Assembly: GCA_949825045.1 (NCBI GenBank) | Contig: OX463816.1 | Span: forward strand, 18,797,243 to 18,861,242 | Source of the DNA: Argyresthia goedartella | Lineage: Eukaryota; Arthropoda; Insecta; Lepidoptera; Argyresthiidae | Length of the DNA: 64,000 nucleotides | Reading direction: 5' to 3' | Part shown: positions 22,901 through 37,900 of the stretch, in pieces | How positions within the stretch are numbered: position 1 is the stretch's first letter | Layout of the letters: the number at the start of each line of letters is the position of its first letter | Translations under genes and position numbers: made by a program | Notes under the pieces: generated by a model | The model's database searches: none | Told to the model about the DNA's origin: nothing | The model's input: only the letters and a program-made list of their open reading frames with translations

Positions 22901-25900
22901 CTCTCCTTTTTAAACCAACACTTTCCCTTATAACTTTAAATTTTCGATACATAAATTTTAAATACATAACGGAGGAGATCCTGGATTGATGGGACATACC
23001 GAGTTAGTCTCTATCTAGTATGTCGTCTACGGGCACCCAGTCTATGAGTCTGTGTTGATTCTTGCCCACTTTTCAGGGTGTTTCCGACAATACCCTGTAA
23101 TTTATCCACTTAAGTACCTGTAAACTATGGCCGTATTATCCCCCAGGCCTACCCGGACTGGTCCTGGCACACCGCCGGGCGTGGAGACATCAACTGCACG
23201 GGCCTGATCTCCGTGTACCGGATGCGAGCCGACCACTGCAATCGTCTCTGGGTTCTGGATGCGGGTGTCATCACCAGCCTGGATGACTTCCGCCGCGTCT
23301 GTCCGCCAAAGATACTCATCTTTGATATGGCGACGGATCGATTGGTGAGTGCGAAACACGGTAAATACGTTCTTTCGAATAGACGCTAAGGTAGCAACTC
23401 AAGACTGCTAATTTTATACTTTTACAATTCATACTTGATGAATTTGCTAACGAACAAATGTTAGTGTACATGCTGTATAGGTAGAGTTATTTGTGCAGTT
23501 CTTGGGCTATGCCGGGCTTATGCCTGCTCGTGGTCTCCTTGTCAGCAGATATGTTGTCTTATGTTTTGTATACTCACAGCATATATAAAAATAGTTTAGA
23601 TATCTAAACACGTACAATCAAGGACAAGAGAGGACGGAAATCACGATCGCTACTTACAGGACCAGGCAATACTACAGCATCCGTCGTTGACTATAGGTGC
23701 GATAAACAGTAACAATCCGCGGATTGGCAAAACTAAATCAGTTTATGATTGTTGAACATAATATAGATCGATTATTATGAAATAAGTACCGAACTACCTG
23801 TTTCCAGCGGACAAATGAGATTTCTTAGGCAATCATGTTGAGGTATTAACGTATTTATTACTTGGTAAATTAAACAGTAGGATTACGTTAACTGTCTTCA
23901 GGATAAAACTTATACGAGTACGTTCACGCATTAGAAGCAACTAGGGCCAATTCTTAGAATATAAATGGGCATATTAGTCTTAAAAGGCGCAAGCAATTGC
24001 TTTAATTGGTCTCATGTTACAGCCAGAGATGCCTTATTGCTGAGGTGTGGCCCAATGATTTTAGGCATTTGACAGCTGCTATGTAGGTATGTCAACCAGA
24101 TAAGGTCCAACGTGTGAGTATGCACGTGTGGTGGCGGCGTTAAATACTGCAACTACAAGATACTTCCTACTGGACAAAATTATAAATTACAATAATGAAG
24201 ATATGTATGTATAGCAGTAGTTTTAGAGTATATTATATGTAGAATAGATGTTTGAAATTATAGCTCAGTAGTCAAAAGTCAACCTGCAAGTAAGGTGGCA
24301 TCCAAAACACCGGAATGGACAGCATTCCTTCTGCAAAATACCTGCTAAAGAGAATTGTTAAGTGATAGAAACTATAATCGCGTCATGCTCTCTCATGGGT
24401 AACTCAGTATAAACAAGGTAATACAAGTTGGGCAAGTGCATGTTGAAATTGGGCTCTGCAGTCTTTCTTTTGTATTGCGTTCAAGATCAAATCGTGATCT
24501 TGGCACGACCACGGTCGCTACAAAATTTATTGTTTCGGCTAATGTCGCTCATTACCACTCCATTCATGACTTGCACCGGTCCATTTCGTAACTAGACACT
24601 ATGGGATCGTTTATTACATTCGCCCGGTCTACATCATAGGGTGCGGCGCAAGAACTTCCTTATTTTCAAAAATAACTCAGTAAATTAATAATCCTTTGAT
24701 GTCTATCTCACGCCATGTGAAATGGTGATAAAGTTGTAAGGTGCGATTTTAAATAGGAACTCTCCATTTTATACATTTCCTATAACCTATAACTATAACA
24801 ATTACTCGTTACCATTAACAAAGCAATATCAATTCTGTAGCCTTCTAATAGAGGTTACTAAAGTAAAGCCTAGTGAAAGGTGCAGGCATTTCTAGGGCGC
24901 AGGAACGTAGTTATTTAGAGCTGTTTAAATCTCAAGGAAGCGGAACATTTACACGTATCACGAAGTCACTTTAGAAAGGACAACAGAATGTCGTGCTGGT
25001 TTTTATCAGCCCTCAGTCGATGTTGTATCGGGTGAGAGGCGGATTCCGGAGGTTGTTTGGAAGGTGTTGTTTTTTTGGGTCTTGGGTAGAGACACTATAA
25101 TCTGTTTTTTATTCAACATTCTTCTCGGGTCTAATGCCTGTGCTATGGTTCTAAGTAGGTAAAACCGCAGGGCGGTCACGAAATAAAATTTGCTACAAGT
25201 TAATACAAATACAGTTTCATGTCAAAACTTAATTAATTTATTACTTAATAATATAATGAATGCATTCTTCATTTATTTTTACGTGTATTTATCAATGAAT
25301 GCACCAAAGTATTCTACACAAATTCGTATATGTATATAGGTAGATTCTGACTTAATTGTAACCCCGTGAATGACATAAACTCGTACTTACAATAGACGTA
25401 TGATTTTGTCAAAATAAGGCGGCAAATCTATTCATTTGTAAAGTTTTTACATTGGTCGGCGTTTTACTAACTGGCTTTGACAGCTTACATTAATCTAACA
25501 ATACGTCTGACGCCTAATGTCACTAATTACAAGTAATACTTATGTGTAGGATTAGATCGCGGGGCTTGAGGTGAAGTGACAATGATGTATGAGGTAGAAC
25601 GTGCGTTTTGGCAACAAGGCTTGTTGTCATACAAATTGCTAGTTGTCATTGTTACGCTAAATAAACTGACTAATGTTGTGGAACCTTGTGTCACTCGACT
25701 TGTACACCTATGTTTGCTAAAGATGCTTTCAGAGGGAGGTAAGAAGGTTCGAACAATCTTGCGTCTTATTTATTGAGGTCATAGGGACTGGAGGTACTTT
25801 TCATGCATCATTTAACTTTTATATTTTCATATGTTGGCTTAGTTTGCTTAAATATACTCACTAGTAAAGAATCTCAGTGGTCAAAGGACATATATAAGTA

Positions 25901-28900
25901 TCTTTTGTTAATATAGTAAGTATGTACACTCAGTGTCAGAAGGCTCGCACATGTTTTTTGTAGTTCTTCGGACAAGACCGAAAATGTTCGTGTTTTCTGT
26001 CGTTGAGTCCTTATTTTAAAAAAGCCACTTTGTGCTGGACGCGTTCTAGGCTTAAAAAAAAGGCTAAGTGCGAGTTGGACTCACGCACCGCGAGTTCATC
26101 ACAATTCGTATTTTTTTACGGTATTTACGCGTGTATAACCTTGTAATATGATATAATCTTACAGAAAAGCAATTAGTAATTGCTTGGTAAATGACGGTTT
26201 AATGCTTTACTGTTCCAGTTCTACGTACTTATTATATTAGACGACATTATTCAATTAGATAAACAGCAGCAGGCATTTCTTCATTATGCTCAAACACAAT
26301 CACAAACGTGAGAAATGAGCATCTGTTCGATATGTTTATTATTCAACAACGAGAATATTTTTACTATATTGTATAAATTGATGAATTAGATAAGTAGATG
26401 TAAAAGAGTCTAATCATGATTTGAAATCAGAGTAACATTCACGTGGCTCAGTGAATAGGCCAGGCCAGGTGGGCGGATGACGGAGACGAAACAAATCTAA
26501 GAATTAAATAGATTGCTAGGAACGTGGTACAATTCGTCATTATTAACATTCTGCAGCTATTGGGTATTGGCAGCTCAGGGCCACTGAGGTCACTCTATTA
26601 TTATACTCGAAAGGGTGTGACTGTTTTGTAATGTTGCAACAATACTGGAGTTTGCTCGGGTTTCTTATGCTCTACCGTACAATTATACATAGGTTAATCA
26701 TTGGGTGCTGTGTTTTACGTTCAACTTGTGCATTGACTGAATAGGGCAACTTGGGTCTGAGACAGAATTGGTTTTCACCAGTTTAGTATAATTGGTGGTG
26801 TGGCGCCCACATTGATTGAGTTCAATTATTTATTCAATCCCAGGCTTGTTATATTGTGGACTGTGGTGTACTTGCATAGTTTACGCTGAGTTGCTCGAAA
26901 TCACCGCTAATTTTCCGTTAGCTAAATGGCAACTAATCTCAAGATTAACTAATCTCATGATTAAATAGAAAGCTGTTGTTCGAAACATTTTTCCTTCCTT
27001 CTAAATGATAATTACTTAAATATGTCGAGGAGCAAAATATTCTTCCTCGCTACCAATCTGGTTTTAGAAAAGAACGCAGCACAAACACCGCATTGCTCGA
27101 CGTAGTCGATATTCTTCATTCTTCATTCTCAGGATGCAGGAGAAGGCACTATCCTTACCCTTTTGGATTTTTCCCGTGCGTTTGACTCTATCAATACCTC
27201 TCTTATGTTGTCCAAACTCTCTTACTATGGCTTCGACATTGGCACACTTAGATGGTTTGACAGCTACCTCACGTTGCGTCATCAGAGAGTCGAATTACGC
27301 AAACTGTATGGATCTCGCCTGTCGTCCAGATTAAGCCCAGTAGACAGAGGTGTACCACAAGGATCTATTTTAGGCCCTCTTCTTTTCATTATATACAGCG
27401 CCGACATTGTCCATGGGCTGACTCACTGCAAATATCATTTATATGCTGACGACCTACAACTCTATATATCAGCAAAAAATGACAGCGTAGAGGTAGCTGT
27501 AAACAAAACGAATGAGGATTTAGATGCAGTATCGTCATGGGCTACCAAAAACTCACTTGTTCTAAATCCCTCCAAGTCTAAATTCATGGACCTCGGATCT
27601 AAAAATCAGGTACATCATATATCGAATGCTAATCCCCAAATTGCCATTATGGGCGTCCCTATTGAAAGGGTTGAACAAGCTCGAAATCTGGGTGTACTAA
27701 TGGAAAGTGGGCTTACTTTTGAGGGTCATGTGCTCGAGTTAGCACGGAAATGCTTTTATAGGTTAAAAGTCTTATATAGTATCAGAGACTTTCTAAGCAC
27801 TGACGTGCGGATAAAACTATGTGAAGCTCTGGTGCTGTCTAAACTCAATTACTGCATCTCAGTTTACGGACCGTGTCTACTCCAACGATCACAACTTCTG
27901 ATCCAACGTGTACAGAATGCTTGTGCTCGCTACTGCTTTCGTATACCCCCCCGTTCTCACATCACACCCTATTTAAATGAGGCCAATATGCTTAAAATGG
28001 AGCAACGGCAAAGCCTTTATCTTGCTAACCTTTTATTTGGCATCATTAAATTTAAGACCCCTGACTACCTGTACGAAAAGCTAACGTGGTGCGGGACACG
28101 TCACCAGCACTTCACTCGAGCCACACTATGTCGTCTCTCTGTCCCGCGTCATAAAACTGCTGCCTTCCGGGGAAGTTTTCGATACCTGTCTTCAAAATGT
28201 TGGAATAACTTGCCGCCACCTCTTCGACAAATAGGTTCCAAACAAGTTTTCAAGAACCAATATTATCAATACCTATTAAATTTGCAGAAGACAGGTGTAT
28301 GTTCCAAATAATCATTATGACAGCATTTTTCTTCAACATTTTTCTTTAACATTAATAAGTTTCTATTTCATCCTAATACCATCCAAAATAATAATTATAT
28401 GAATACCTACATATAAATATACTTTATCAATTTATTTACCTATTTAATAATAATAATAATAATTTAATTCCCGAATGAACAATTATGGCACCTACCCTAA
28501 TTTAACTCGACCTTTCGGCGACCTAACTTCTCACTTACTTGGTTTATTTTATTTTATTTTATCCTAATTAACCCACTTAGCAAGTGATATCAATGTGATG
28601 GCAAAGATGCTTTCTTCTTCTTTCTTTGTAGCAAATTTATTTTATGCATCACAAGTTCTTCTCCTTCTTGTAAAATTAATTAATTAAGATAATTTTAATC
28701 ATTTGCTTATTTTAAGTTTGTATTGTAAGTAAATTGTATCAAGTTTCTGGCAGAATATCAGCGTTGCAGATCTTCTGCAACACTTTGCTGAGTCAGAGCC
28801 TTTTCTCTATTTGCAATGCATGTTTGAGTTTTTGTCTACCTATGTACTACTGCTTATTTTAATTTTTTTTCTGTCAAATGTGTATAGTAGAAAGTGAATA

Positions 28901-31900
28901 AAGATTTTATCTATCTGACTTAAGTGTTCCCGCTTAAAAAATATATTTAATCTCTACACACTTAAATTTAATTTTAACTTAAATTTTAAGTAAACAAGTG
29001 TCAAATTAGACGCTAACGGAGACACAATATCGTTTGAACAACGTAATTTCGAAGATAATCATGAGTTTGACGGGTTTTTATTTAAAATTAAAGTTAAGCT
29101 TAAATATTTCGATTTGAGGTTTCGTGCAACAGAAAATCATTATTCTCGTGATTATATTCGTTTATTCAAAACTTAAATGCCATTTGTTTCGTGTAACTCA
29201 GCATTAGAGTCTGTCATTTCACGTGGTAGGCAGGAAACTAGCAAAAGGTAGCAAGCTTCAAAAAAATATTGCCGTATTAGTATTTCTTTTACTTTCATTT
29301 AGCAAAAGGTTCAGCAGTGCTGATTAAATCTGCCAGAAAGCGAGAAACTAGAACGTTTAATTTAGATATCTGCATCATTAACAGAGCTTGTCATCAGTAA
29401 ATTGAAGTTATCTATCAGAATCACTACTGGAACAGGGCTATTGTAATACAGTTGCTTTTCTAATTTATTGGATACAGGTTAGGTCCAATGACAGATCTTC
29501 ATTACAAGACTGCAGCGAAGCGAAAATGTTAGGGTGTTGTGTTTCACCTGTATATATATATATGTATGTATCTGCTTTCTGTTGTGCTTTTTAGTCTACC
29601 CAGTCGGGTTTTTTTTATTTCATCATTTATTTATATAGTTTGTTATGGTGTTCACCAAGCCTATCTCGCGCCCGCACGGTACAACCGCATACAATTGTGG
29701 TAATTATAATAAAATAAGAATATGAATACATATACCCAAATAAGTAGGTAGCAAAGATAATTTTAATGAAACAGTTAACTTATACGCTAGGGTTTCCCTC
29801 GTCAATTAAAACATTGACAGATGATCAAACTGGTTGCTTATTACAAGGTTAAAGCTCTGTGAGCTGGAGACCTCGCGAGTGTCCCTTTCTTTTAATAACA
29901 CATACAAACATATGAATGCACCTGGGCACGTGCATGGAGTATGGAAGACCGTAAAATGTAGTTTATAAAGTAATTGGTGCGGCACCAAAAACTTTGTAAA
30001 CTACATTTTGCGGTCTTAAACCCAAACTATTTACTTTTATTCAACTTATATAGCCTCTCTCGCGGTCTCTACAAATCCAATGATATCTCGTTTGTTAATG
30101 TACGACCAGGTGTTTGGGGTGCAGCGTTTTTTTGAAATTTTAAATGATCATGAAAAATTTCCAAAAAATTCATCAACAAAAAAACTATTTAATTATCAAA
30201 TCCTCGTCCATGCAGTGGTTTTTCGTATGTTTCGCTCGTTACTTTCAACTTGCTCGCGGCCGACGGCTCGCGGCTCATGTCAACAACGCTGTTGATATGA
30301 TTCAAAATTAGAATTCAACTCTCTGGGTCACTAATAGAAGAGATCCTTCGCCCAGGCCAGCAGTGGATACATACCAGGGTTTTGCTCGTGGTGATCCTCG
30401 ATCTTTGACCTCGTCAGTGACTCTCTTGTGTTTAAAATTGCGGGGTATCTCCATGCATCAGGTATCGAGGCCTCGCTTCCTAAGTCAGGGATTGCAGGGC
30501 TTCGGGTCAATATTGGCGTAGCCGCCCAGGCACGGAATGATACCATGTCAACTGGAGAGGAAAAAAAGAACCAAAATGGCGACTCCTCTGTATTTAAATG
30601 GCGAGGGAATCCTCCGAACTTTTTAGAATGCGGGTGACCTGCTACATCGCCAAACATTCCGAGCTGTCATTTTCCCGGACAAAAAACTGACGTGATGAGA
30701 ATGGGGTTTCAGCATCAAAAATGATATAACCAAACTATATAATATAACTAAATATTGCTGTATGACCAAAACATTTGTCGTTTTACAGCAACTTTGACAA
30801 GTCATTGATGCAAAAAAGCATCAAATTAATAACCATAACTTATTGCGACCCCGATTCGGATTCTTGATTCTGATCCTTTTGATACGAAAATAACCGAAAA
30901 TTTCCCACTCCTAAGCCGCGCAACCTAGCGGGGAGTAGCGGCGGCCGGTGACAGCAAATACGTTTAGATATTGCTCTGATTTTATGGCAAGTATAACAAA
31001 CAACTACGTTAGGCATTATGAAGTACCGAAACGAACCTAGATACAATCCATGGCTACAAACATATGAGTAGTGAAGTTTCACATAAAGTTAAGTGAAATT
31101 AAACACTATTCTTCATCACTCGAAGTGTCAGAGTAATTTCCACAAAACATTTTCGGTACATTTAGTCAACACAAACACAACCTTTCACTACGCGGCGCGG
31201 GGCTACTTCGATAAAAATTAGCAAATTCACTTGCGGGTGTACTCTCGAAGCGGCTTGCTTGTCCTTGTAGTAACCATATCGTAGAATTGACTATATCATG
31301 TAATAGTCAACCATGGTTGAATTAGATCTGTCATTGAACGAAGAAATATTTTAGGGCAAAATACTGCGGTAGCTCTTAGGTGAAGACTAAAAGGGGCGAG
31401 CGCAGCGAAGCCCCCGAATAGTGTTCGTGTTAGTTCGACATGTATAAAACCAAAAACACCACGTAGTACTGAATACAAACGCTTTTAAAAATACATGTTT
31501 TCGTGAAATTCAACCCCTTCTGACCATTTCATGAAATCATTGACTTTATCATGAAACGGTTGGCCATTTCATTAAATTATCAATCCATGGTTGGCTATTT
31601 CATGAAATGATCAAATTCTACGATATAGCTGCGACATCGACATTCTTTGAAAAGAGTCGGCACGCGCCAAGGCAGCGCGATCAAAGGCGCTCTTTGCCTA
31701 GTCGATTGACTGATAGATAAGTAGGTACTAGACACATTTTTCTTTATCTTGTTTAAAACTACATTAGTATTGAATATATAACTATATAGAGATGTGATGT
31801 CGCTGTTTCTGGGTCCCACGACACACAGGGTATCCTAGTGACCCTGTATATAAATTTTTATGTATAAACGTATGGATTTACGTTTGGTAAAAATAAAAGT

Positions 31901-34900
31901 CCCTGATGTGCGTTGGCTATTACGACTATTGTGTTTCTGTGATCGGCCACCGTTGTTACTGGTAGGATAGGTAAATTGATCCGATTCAGATGAAATAAAG
32001 ACTATATGGACAAAATGATGAATTATTTAGCGTTTATTTTAAGAAAATATTTTGGCAAGGATTATTACTCCAAGGTCAAAAGATAAAAATCCCTTGAGCG
32101 TTCGAGAATTCTTGTACACATGGACAGAGTTAATTGCAACGAAACAAGCTGAAACTAGCGGTGGCGATTAACGATTTTTTCATGAACGAAATGTATTCGT
32201 TGACCGTCAACGATCAACTATTGAATTATTCGGTTAAATTCGCGAAAATAATAAAGCTCAGCTGTGAATAAATGTTCCAGTTGAAAAAATAATCAATTTT
32301 AAAAACAACGGGTGAAATAATCAACTGGTTGGTTGAAAAAAATACCAGTTGAAAAAAACAACCTCACAATGTGATGAAGATAATAATATGGTCAACCTAA
32401 TCTGATATCGTTTAACTATTCGTTCGTTAAATCATAGTTAGCTAATAATATATTAAGTTCGTTGATTTATCGAGTTGAGCCAACGAAAAATCTCTGAAAG
32501 TGTATATACTATTGAACCACGATTACTTTTAACACTTCTGGGTTTTAGTCGCTGAAAGTGATCAAGATGTCCTGGAAACTTGAAATTTGGCTCAGAGGTG
32601 TATCATGAAGAGGATATTAAGGAAAAAATATGAAAAGAGTTAATTGATTTACCTACGATAAAAAAAAAAACAAAAGCTGATAAGTGTCGAGCGGTAAAGT
32701 TTAAATGATTGTACTATACCTGGTCGGAAGTTATCAGATTTAACGATGGAGCAAACGAGTTTTACAGTAGGTAGCTCGACTTGAAGGTTCACTGAGTTTC
32801 ACTATCAAAGTAGGTACCTACTTTCATTCCTTATGTAACCCAATTTCGCTTCATGAACCAAAGGCATAACAACTCGGCATATTATCAAATTTATACTGAA
32901 TCTAGAAAATGTGGTTTTTTATATAGGTACTTTTGTACTTGTTTACTGTATGTGAACTAATTTCGTCTATGCTGTGGCTAAAATGTTGTGCATTTAATTA
33001 AATATAGAACATCTGGAAATCACAACACAGGTTTTCGCCTATCGTGGTTTCCAACGATGAAACAATTTTACAGCTACCCTCTTGCGCATTCACCACTTAA
33101 ATGTTTTTATTGATGTAACTTGACGAATAAACATTTCATTATTTCATTATTTCATTTCATTATTTCATTGAAAGAATTTGTATATAATTGTATATGAAAG
33201 AATGTAACAACAACTGATTGTCCATTAATAATTAATAAATTAATATGAGCCCTCCTTCTGCTGCCGTAAGAGCGGTAAGTGATATATTTTTTTCCCTTTC
33301 TTCTTAACTTTAGTTTTACACATTATTAGGAAGCAAAGGCGCAGATGGCCAATTACGTCCACTCTACTTAGGAATTTTTTTTTTCTTTATTCCTTAGAAA
33401 CTCAGTAAATAAGTAAGAATCATAAAATTAAAAGGCACAAATTCCTTCTTGGCAGAGCGGCTAAAAAAAATTACGGATTAAATAGAAATAGTTATATTCC
33501 ACATAATGTATGGACCTAACCCTAGTTTAAAGCATTGAAGCTAAGCAAAATATTACTAAAATAGGGGTTATATTTTTATAAATTGTGGGTCTTACGTACG
33601 TCTGTACGTAAAACAACAAAATAATTAGGGTTAAAGATTCTATTTACTAGTACTTAGTACAATATTGTAGGTAGAACTGACAGTCTAGCCATATAAAAAC
33701 TATGCTTATTAATGTCAATAAATGTTGTTTCATTTTTCTTTGCTTTTTGGTAAGCAAAATGTTTACTTAACCTCTCAAAGACCACGGAAATTTTAAGGGA
33801 TCGCGATTTTGAACCTAATGCAATGGTAATAAAATTCAAAACCTAAACGGGTAAATAATCATAACATCATAACGGCATCATAAGTCCAGTTGTAGAAGTA
33901 AATTAAAAAGAGTGTTACTCTATTTAAAAATAACATTATTATTATTATTATTATTACAAGCCGTTTATGTCCCACTGCTGGGCAAAGGCCTCTCTCCCCT
34001 TCTTCCACTCCTGGCGGTGTTGAGCGGTCTCCCACCAGTTTTTATCCCAGAGACCCAATTCGTCACTCCATCTTTTACTGGGTCGGCCGCGCTTTCTCTT
34101 TGCACCGGGAGCCCATAGCTTGGCTCTTTTGGCCCTTCGGTCCGGGTGCATTTGAGCAACGTGAAAAAAACATCTGTTGGAAAATTGTAAGAATCAGGAT
34201 GTATAATGGTATGAGAAGATACGTTTTCCCTTCCAGGATAGCGGAGGCACGAATTTGCGCGTCGTTTAACCAGTATTTAAATTTCACTTTTTGTGCGACA
34301 CGGGGCCAGTTCATTGCCACCGCTCAAGAACTATGAGTTGTGCTTCTTTCAGCATCAATTCACTGATGGATGGACTTAGATACATGGATGGACTTATATA
34401 CATCTGATAATCGATTTCCTCAAAACTATTTAACTTCTTTACTATTTAACCGTTCGCATAATATAGGTAGGTACTTAGGGATCTTACTTAGGTCATTGAT
34501 ACAAAGTGAGCGTATCTTTCACACTTCGGGGGTGTTGTATGTTAGCTACTCTTGTATGTTAGCTACTCTTAGTAACTTTGTCCAGCCGGCCCCTTTTCAC
34601 TAATTCAAATCGATAGAAAATTGTAAAAGAGTGTTTTTTCTCCATCTAAAAAACTCCAATTTGACATAAACAGCATTGATTTTGCTATGAATTGGCTTAA
34701 CTTGCATAGGGTTTGTGCTTTTGCAAGATATCTGCATTTCTTTATGTGCATATTGTATGGGTTGATTTTGATGAGAAAAATGTCTTATATTCCGGTCAGG
34801 CGTGAGCTGACAACTTTTCACTGGTTTTTTAAATTTTAGTAACGGTCACCTCAGATTTTGCTTCGGTGGCTTATCTGTATCATATTTTGCTTCGGTGGTG

Positions 34901-37900
34901 TATAGGTATATCATATTTTTCTCTCTATTTTTAAACGTTACATATTTATACACTGCAGATACTGCCAGTGAGGCCAGAAACAATGTACTGCAGCCACTGC
35001 AGTACATTGTTTCTGGCCCCACACTGGGATAATTCTTCTTCCAACAACTATTCTTATTGTCTTCCGGTAGATTCGGCAAGATCTTTTTGACCTTTTTGCT
35101 CTCCACTTATATTTATCTTATCATGTACCTGATACTCTGATCCTGATCTGACAACGCTGATCCTATCCTCATTCTTGCCCCACCCCTCTTTCCACCTTCA
35201 TCCCCAAAGTCTCATCCTCCTCATCCAATCTTCATCCTTCTCCTTCACATACTTATCATTATTTTACACTTGTGCGTCCTTCTTACCTATGAGGTACAGC
35301 AATTTGATGGCGCATTGTCAGTTGCGTCCAGATAACGTAGAATATTTAAAAGTAGATCGCGCATTAAACTACGTTGTAAATTTGTTAATATCAAAGGGGA
35401 CCTTCTTGATCAGCATTATCCCACCCCACCAGCAATAGTACCCTTTTTCCTGGACCTTTTTCATCAAATCAATTCATTTTAGCAAAATAAAAGCGTGTTT
35501 TTATCTTAGGACGTTTTACATTTGTTACACAAATGCGCCCCTCTTCCTCAGCGTATCTCTGTTAATTGATTTTCTAGCGAAATATTTATTAGTTCAGCGG
35601 GAGCGCTTTTTTTCCAATATCATCTCATTTTCAAATAAAAATATGCACTTGCGACTTTTTTTTGGTTACGGCCGCAAAGCAGTTTAGGTTGCAGGTGGTC
35701 TGACTGTTGAACGCACTTCCTTGTATTAATAAGAGACAGTTCCACACTTTTCTCTTTAAAAACCGGGTAAAAGAGCACTTTCTCTCTCTTTCTTGATAGT
35801 TATAGTATGTATATTTGGCAAACTCTGTGGCGCTGTGGCTGTGGTTCTGCCTACCATACGAGAGATCACCAGGTCTTGGATGTTTATATGTGTGATTCGC
35901 TTTTTCTGGTTCCCACTACACACACAGGGTATCCTAGTGTCCAGAAGCATTGTATGTGCCTGTATATAAATGTTTATGTTATTATTATATATAAACTATA
36001 TGTACAGGTATATATATATATATATATATATGTATTAGTACTTCTGTAGTAGTTTGGTATATAGGTATTTTATTTTCGGTACTTTATAGATATTTAATTT
36101 ATATGTATTTTGTAATTGATTAGATGTAAGATATTGTGCACTGCCGACCAATTCATAATACATTTTCCTACCATGTCTTTGTTTGTTGAAAAAATCTCTT
36201 TTAAGAGATAAGTTCAACTTTGTAGATATGTTATTTGTTAATGAAACTTTTAAAATATCTGTGTGCGATAAAGAATTATTAATTATGAATTACTACAAAA
36301 CATTCCTTCTTTTATTCCTATAAAACCCAGGTCAAATCAAAAGTTTACAAAAATGCACACATTACGTTGATTTTATTTAATTTTGTATCTACTCTACGTC
36401 GGACAACTGTGGGAGAAGTAGGGCAATGAAACTTCCACTAGGCTCCCAGGTCTAAATACCGAGTACTGATAACCGAAATAAACTCCTATTTCCAGGTCCG
36501 AAGCGTGTACTTCCCCCGCGAGCTGCTGCGTCCCAGTTCTCTCCTTACCAACATAGTCCTGGACGAGACCCGCACCGCCTCCCCGCGCCTCTCGGCGACG
36601 TGTGATAACATCTTCGCTTACATATCTGACACAGTTGCTCCTGGTATGTTAAATTCAATCCAATTCTTAATTAATGTCGGTCACACAACTAAGTTTAATT
36701 TCACACGACATGTTTTTGTCTTAAGTTTAAAGGAACACCAAAAACGCACCTATTTTACTACCAATAAGTTCGAAACGATCGCCAGAATTAGTAAGCGACT
36801 ACCAAATTGTGTTTGGATAAATGATCACCAAACTTCTTTTTATGTTTTGTGTACTTAAGTTTATGTTTTAAGTATTTTTTGTTATTCTTACATGTTCAAC
36901 ATAACACGAAGGATAAAGGGGGCTTCGCTTCGGTCACCCCCTTTACCCTCCACCTAAGCTACCGCAGTATTTTGCCCTGATTTAACCACACCACCACCAC
37001 CAAAATCATTTTTTCCTACCCATTTTTGGTAGGAAAAAAATATTTTGGTGATCATTATATTTGTTGCCCATGTTTTTTGAGAAGTCACCGTTTCTGTCTC
37101 TATCGGGAACCTGGGTATTTTAGTCTCGATTTGTTGCTCGATCACTATCCAGGGGAAACGTCGAGGCGGTGGGAACCAAGCATTTCCTGGAGACATGAGC
37201 AAATATTCTCTCCTCCAGGTAGTATATAGGTATACAGCTATAGTGCCGATAGTGCGATAACTTGAGTCACATACGTCATATAACTGTGGCAAGAAGTACC
37301 CAAGTTAAGCTGTCGCTCTGTGTACTTGGTAGGGCCTAAGGAGTTGAATACATAGACATGACTTCTGAGGCGTTATAGTTAAGGTTTCCTTCCTCACAAG
37401 CCAAACGTCCTATGGGTTCGAAAATCAGCCGAGGCGAAGAAAAGCGGTGCGTGAATTGGCTATTTCAGGTAATACCTTGGATACTATTCACACATATTGA
37501 TCTAGCCCCAAACTAGGATTCATTGTATCTTGAGTACTAGACAACGATACACATACTTATATAGATAAATATTATACTTAGATAGATAAAAAACCATGAC
37601 TAGGGTACAAACATCCGTTCTCATCAAACAATATTTGCCCACACCGGGACTCGAACCCGGGACCATTGGTATCGTAGGCAGGGTCACGGCCGACTCGGCC
37701 ATTCGGGTCGTCGTCGGTTAAGTATAAGTTTAATGGTGAACTATTTGAACCATGCAGAACCGATGTTGCTGAGTACGGGAACTGTTTCACATTACCACTT
37801 CATCAAGATCAGCACAGCACGTAGGTATATGTGTGTCAGTGTGACCCCGATAATTATGTTGTAACTCGGAAAATACTTCACACGCGAAAAATGTAAATTG

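Larger units (their letters stand above)
19999..23146 (+). other. Intron 1 of the yellow-e-like gene (3148 bp)
   Basis: AT-rich and non-coding. It contains a SINE B 3' part (21140-21245), a full SINE B (21776-22000) and a LINE 3' end (22430-22595). Nothing was recognised in 20040-21130 or 22600-23100. Confidence 0.8.
23345..36495 (+). other. Intron 2 of the yellow-e-like gene (13151 bp)
   Basis: It holds a LINE pseudogene (27030-28920), core module 5, several SINE B pieces and an RTE-like fragment. Nothing recognised in 23400-26050, 26140-27020, 28920-29900, 30040-31270 (GC-rich patches at 30330-30660 and 30900-31260 remain unexplained), 32500-33040, 34200-34960 and 35020-35800. Positions 32130-32480 are rich in TTCAACTGGTTGGTTGAAA-like palindromes. 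Confidence 0.7.

Noticed and set aside
30840..31082. Minus-strand frame with CYTCHK and CCHRPP, considered as a zinc finger or THAP domain
   Set aside because: Spacing and following residues do not match either; no splice or coding context.
36644..36858. Extension of yellow exon 3 into the following open frame
   Set aside because: A donor at 36644 matches the phase of exon 4, and the extension lies partly in repeat sequence.
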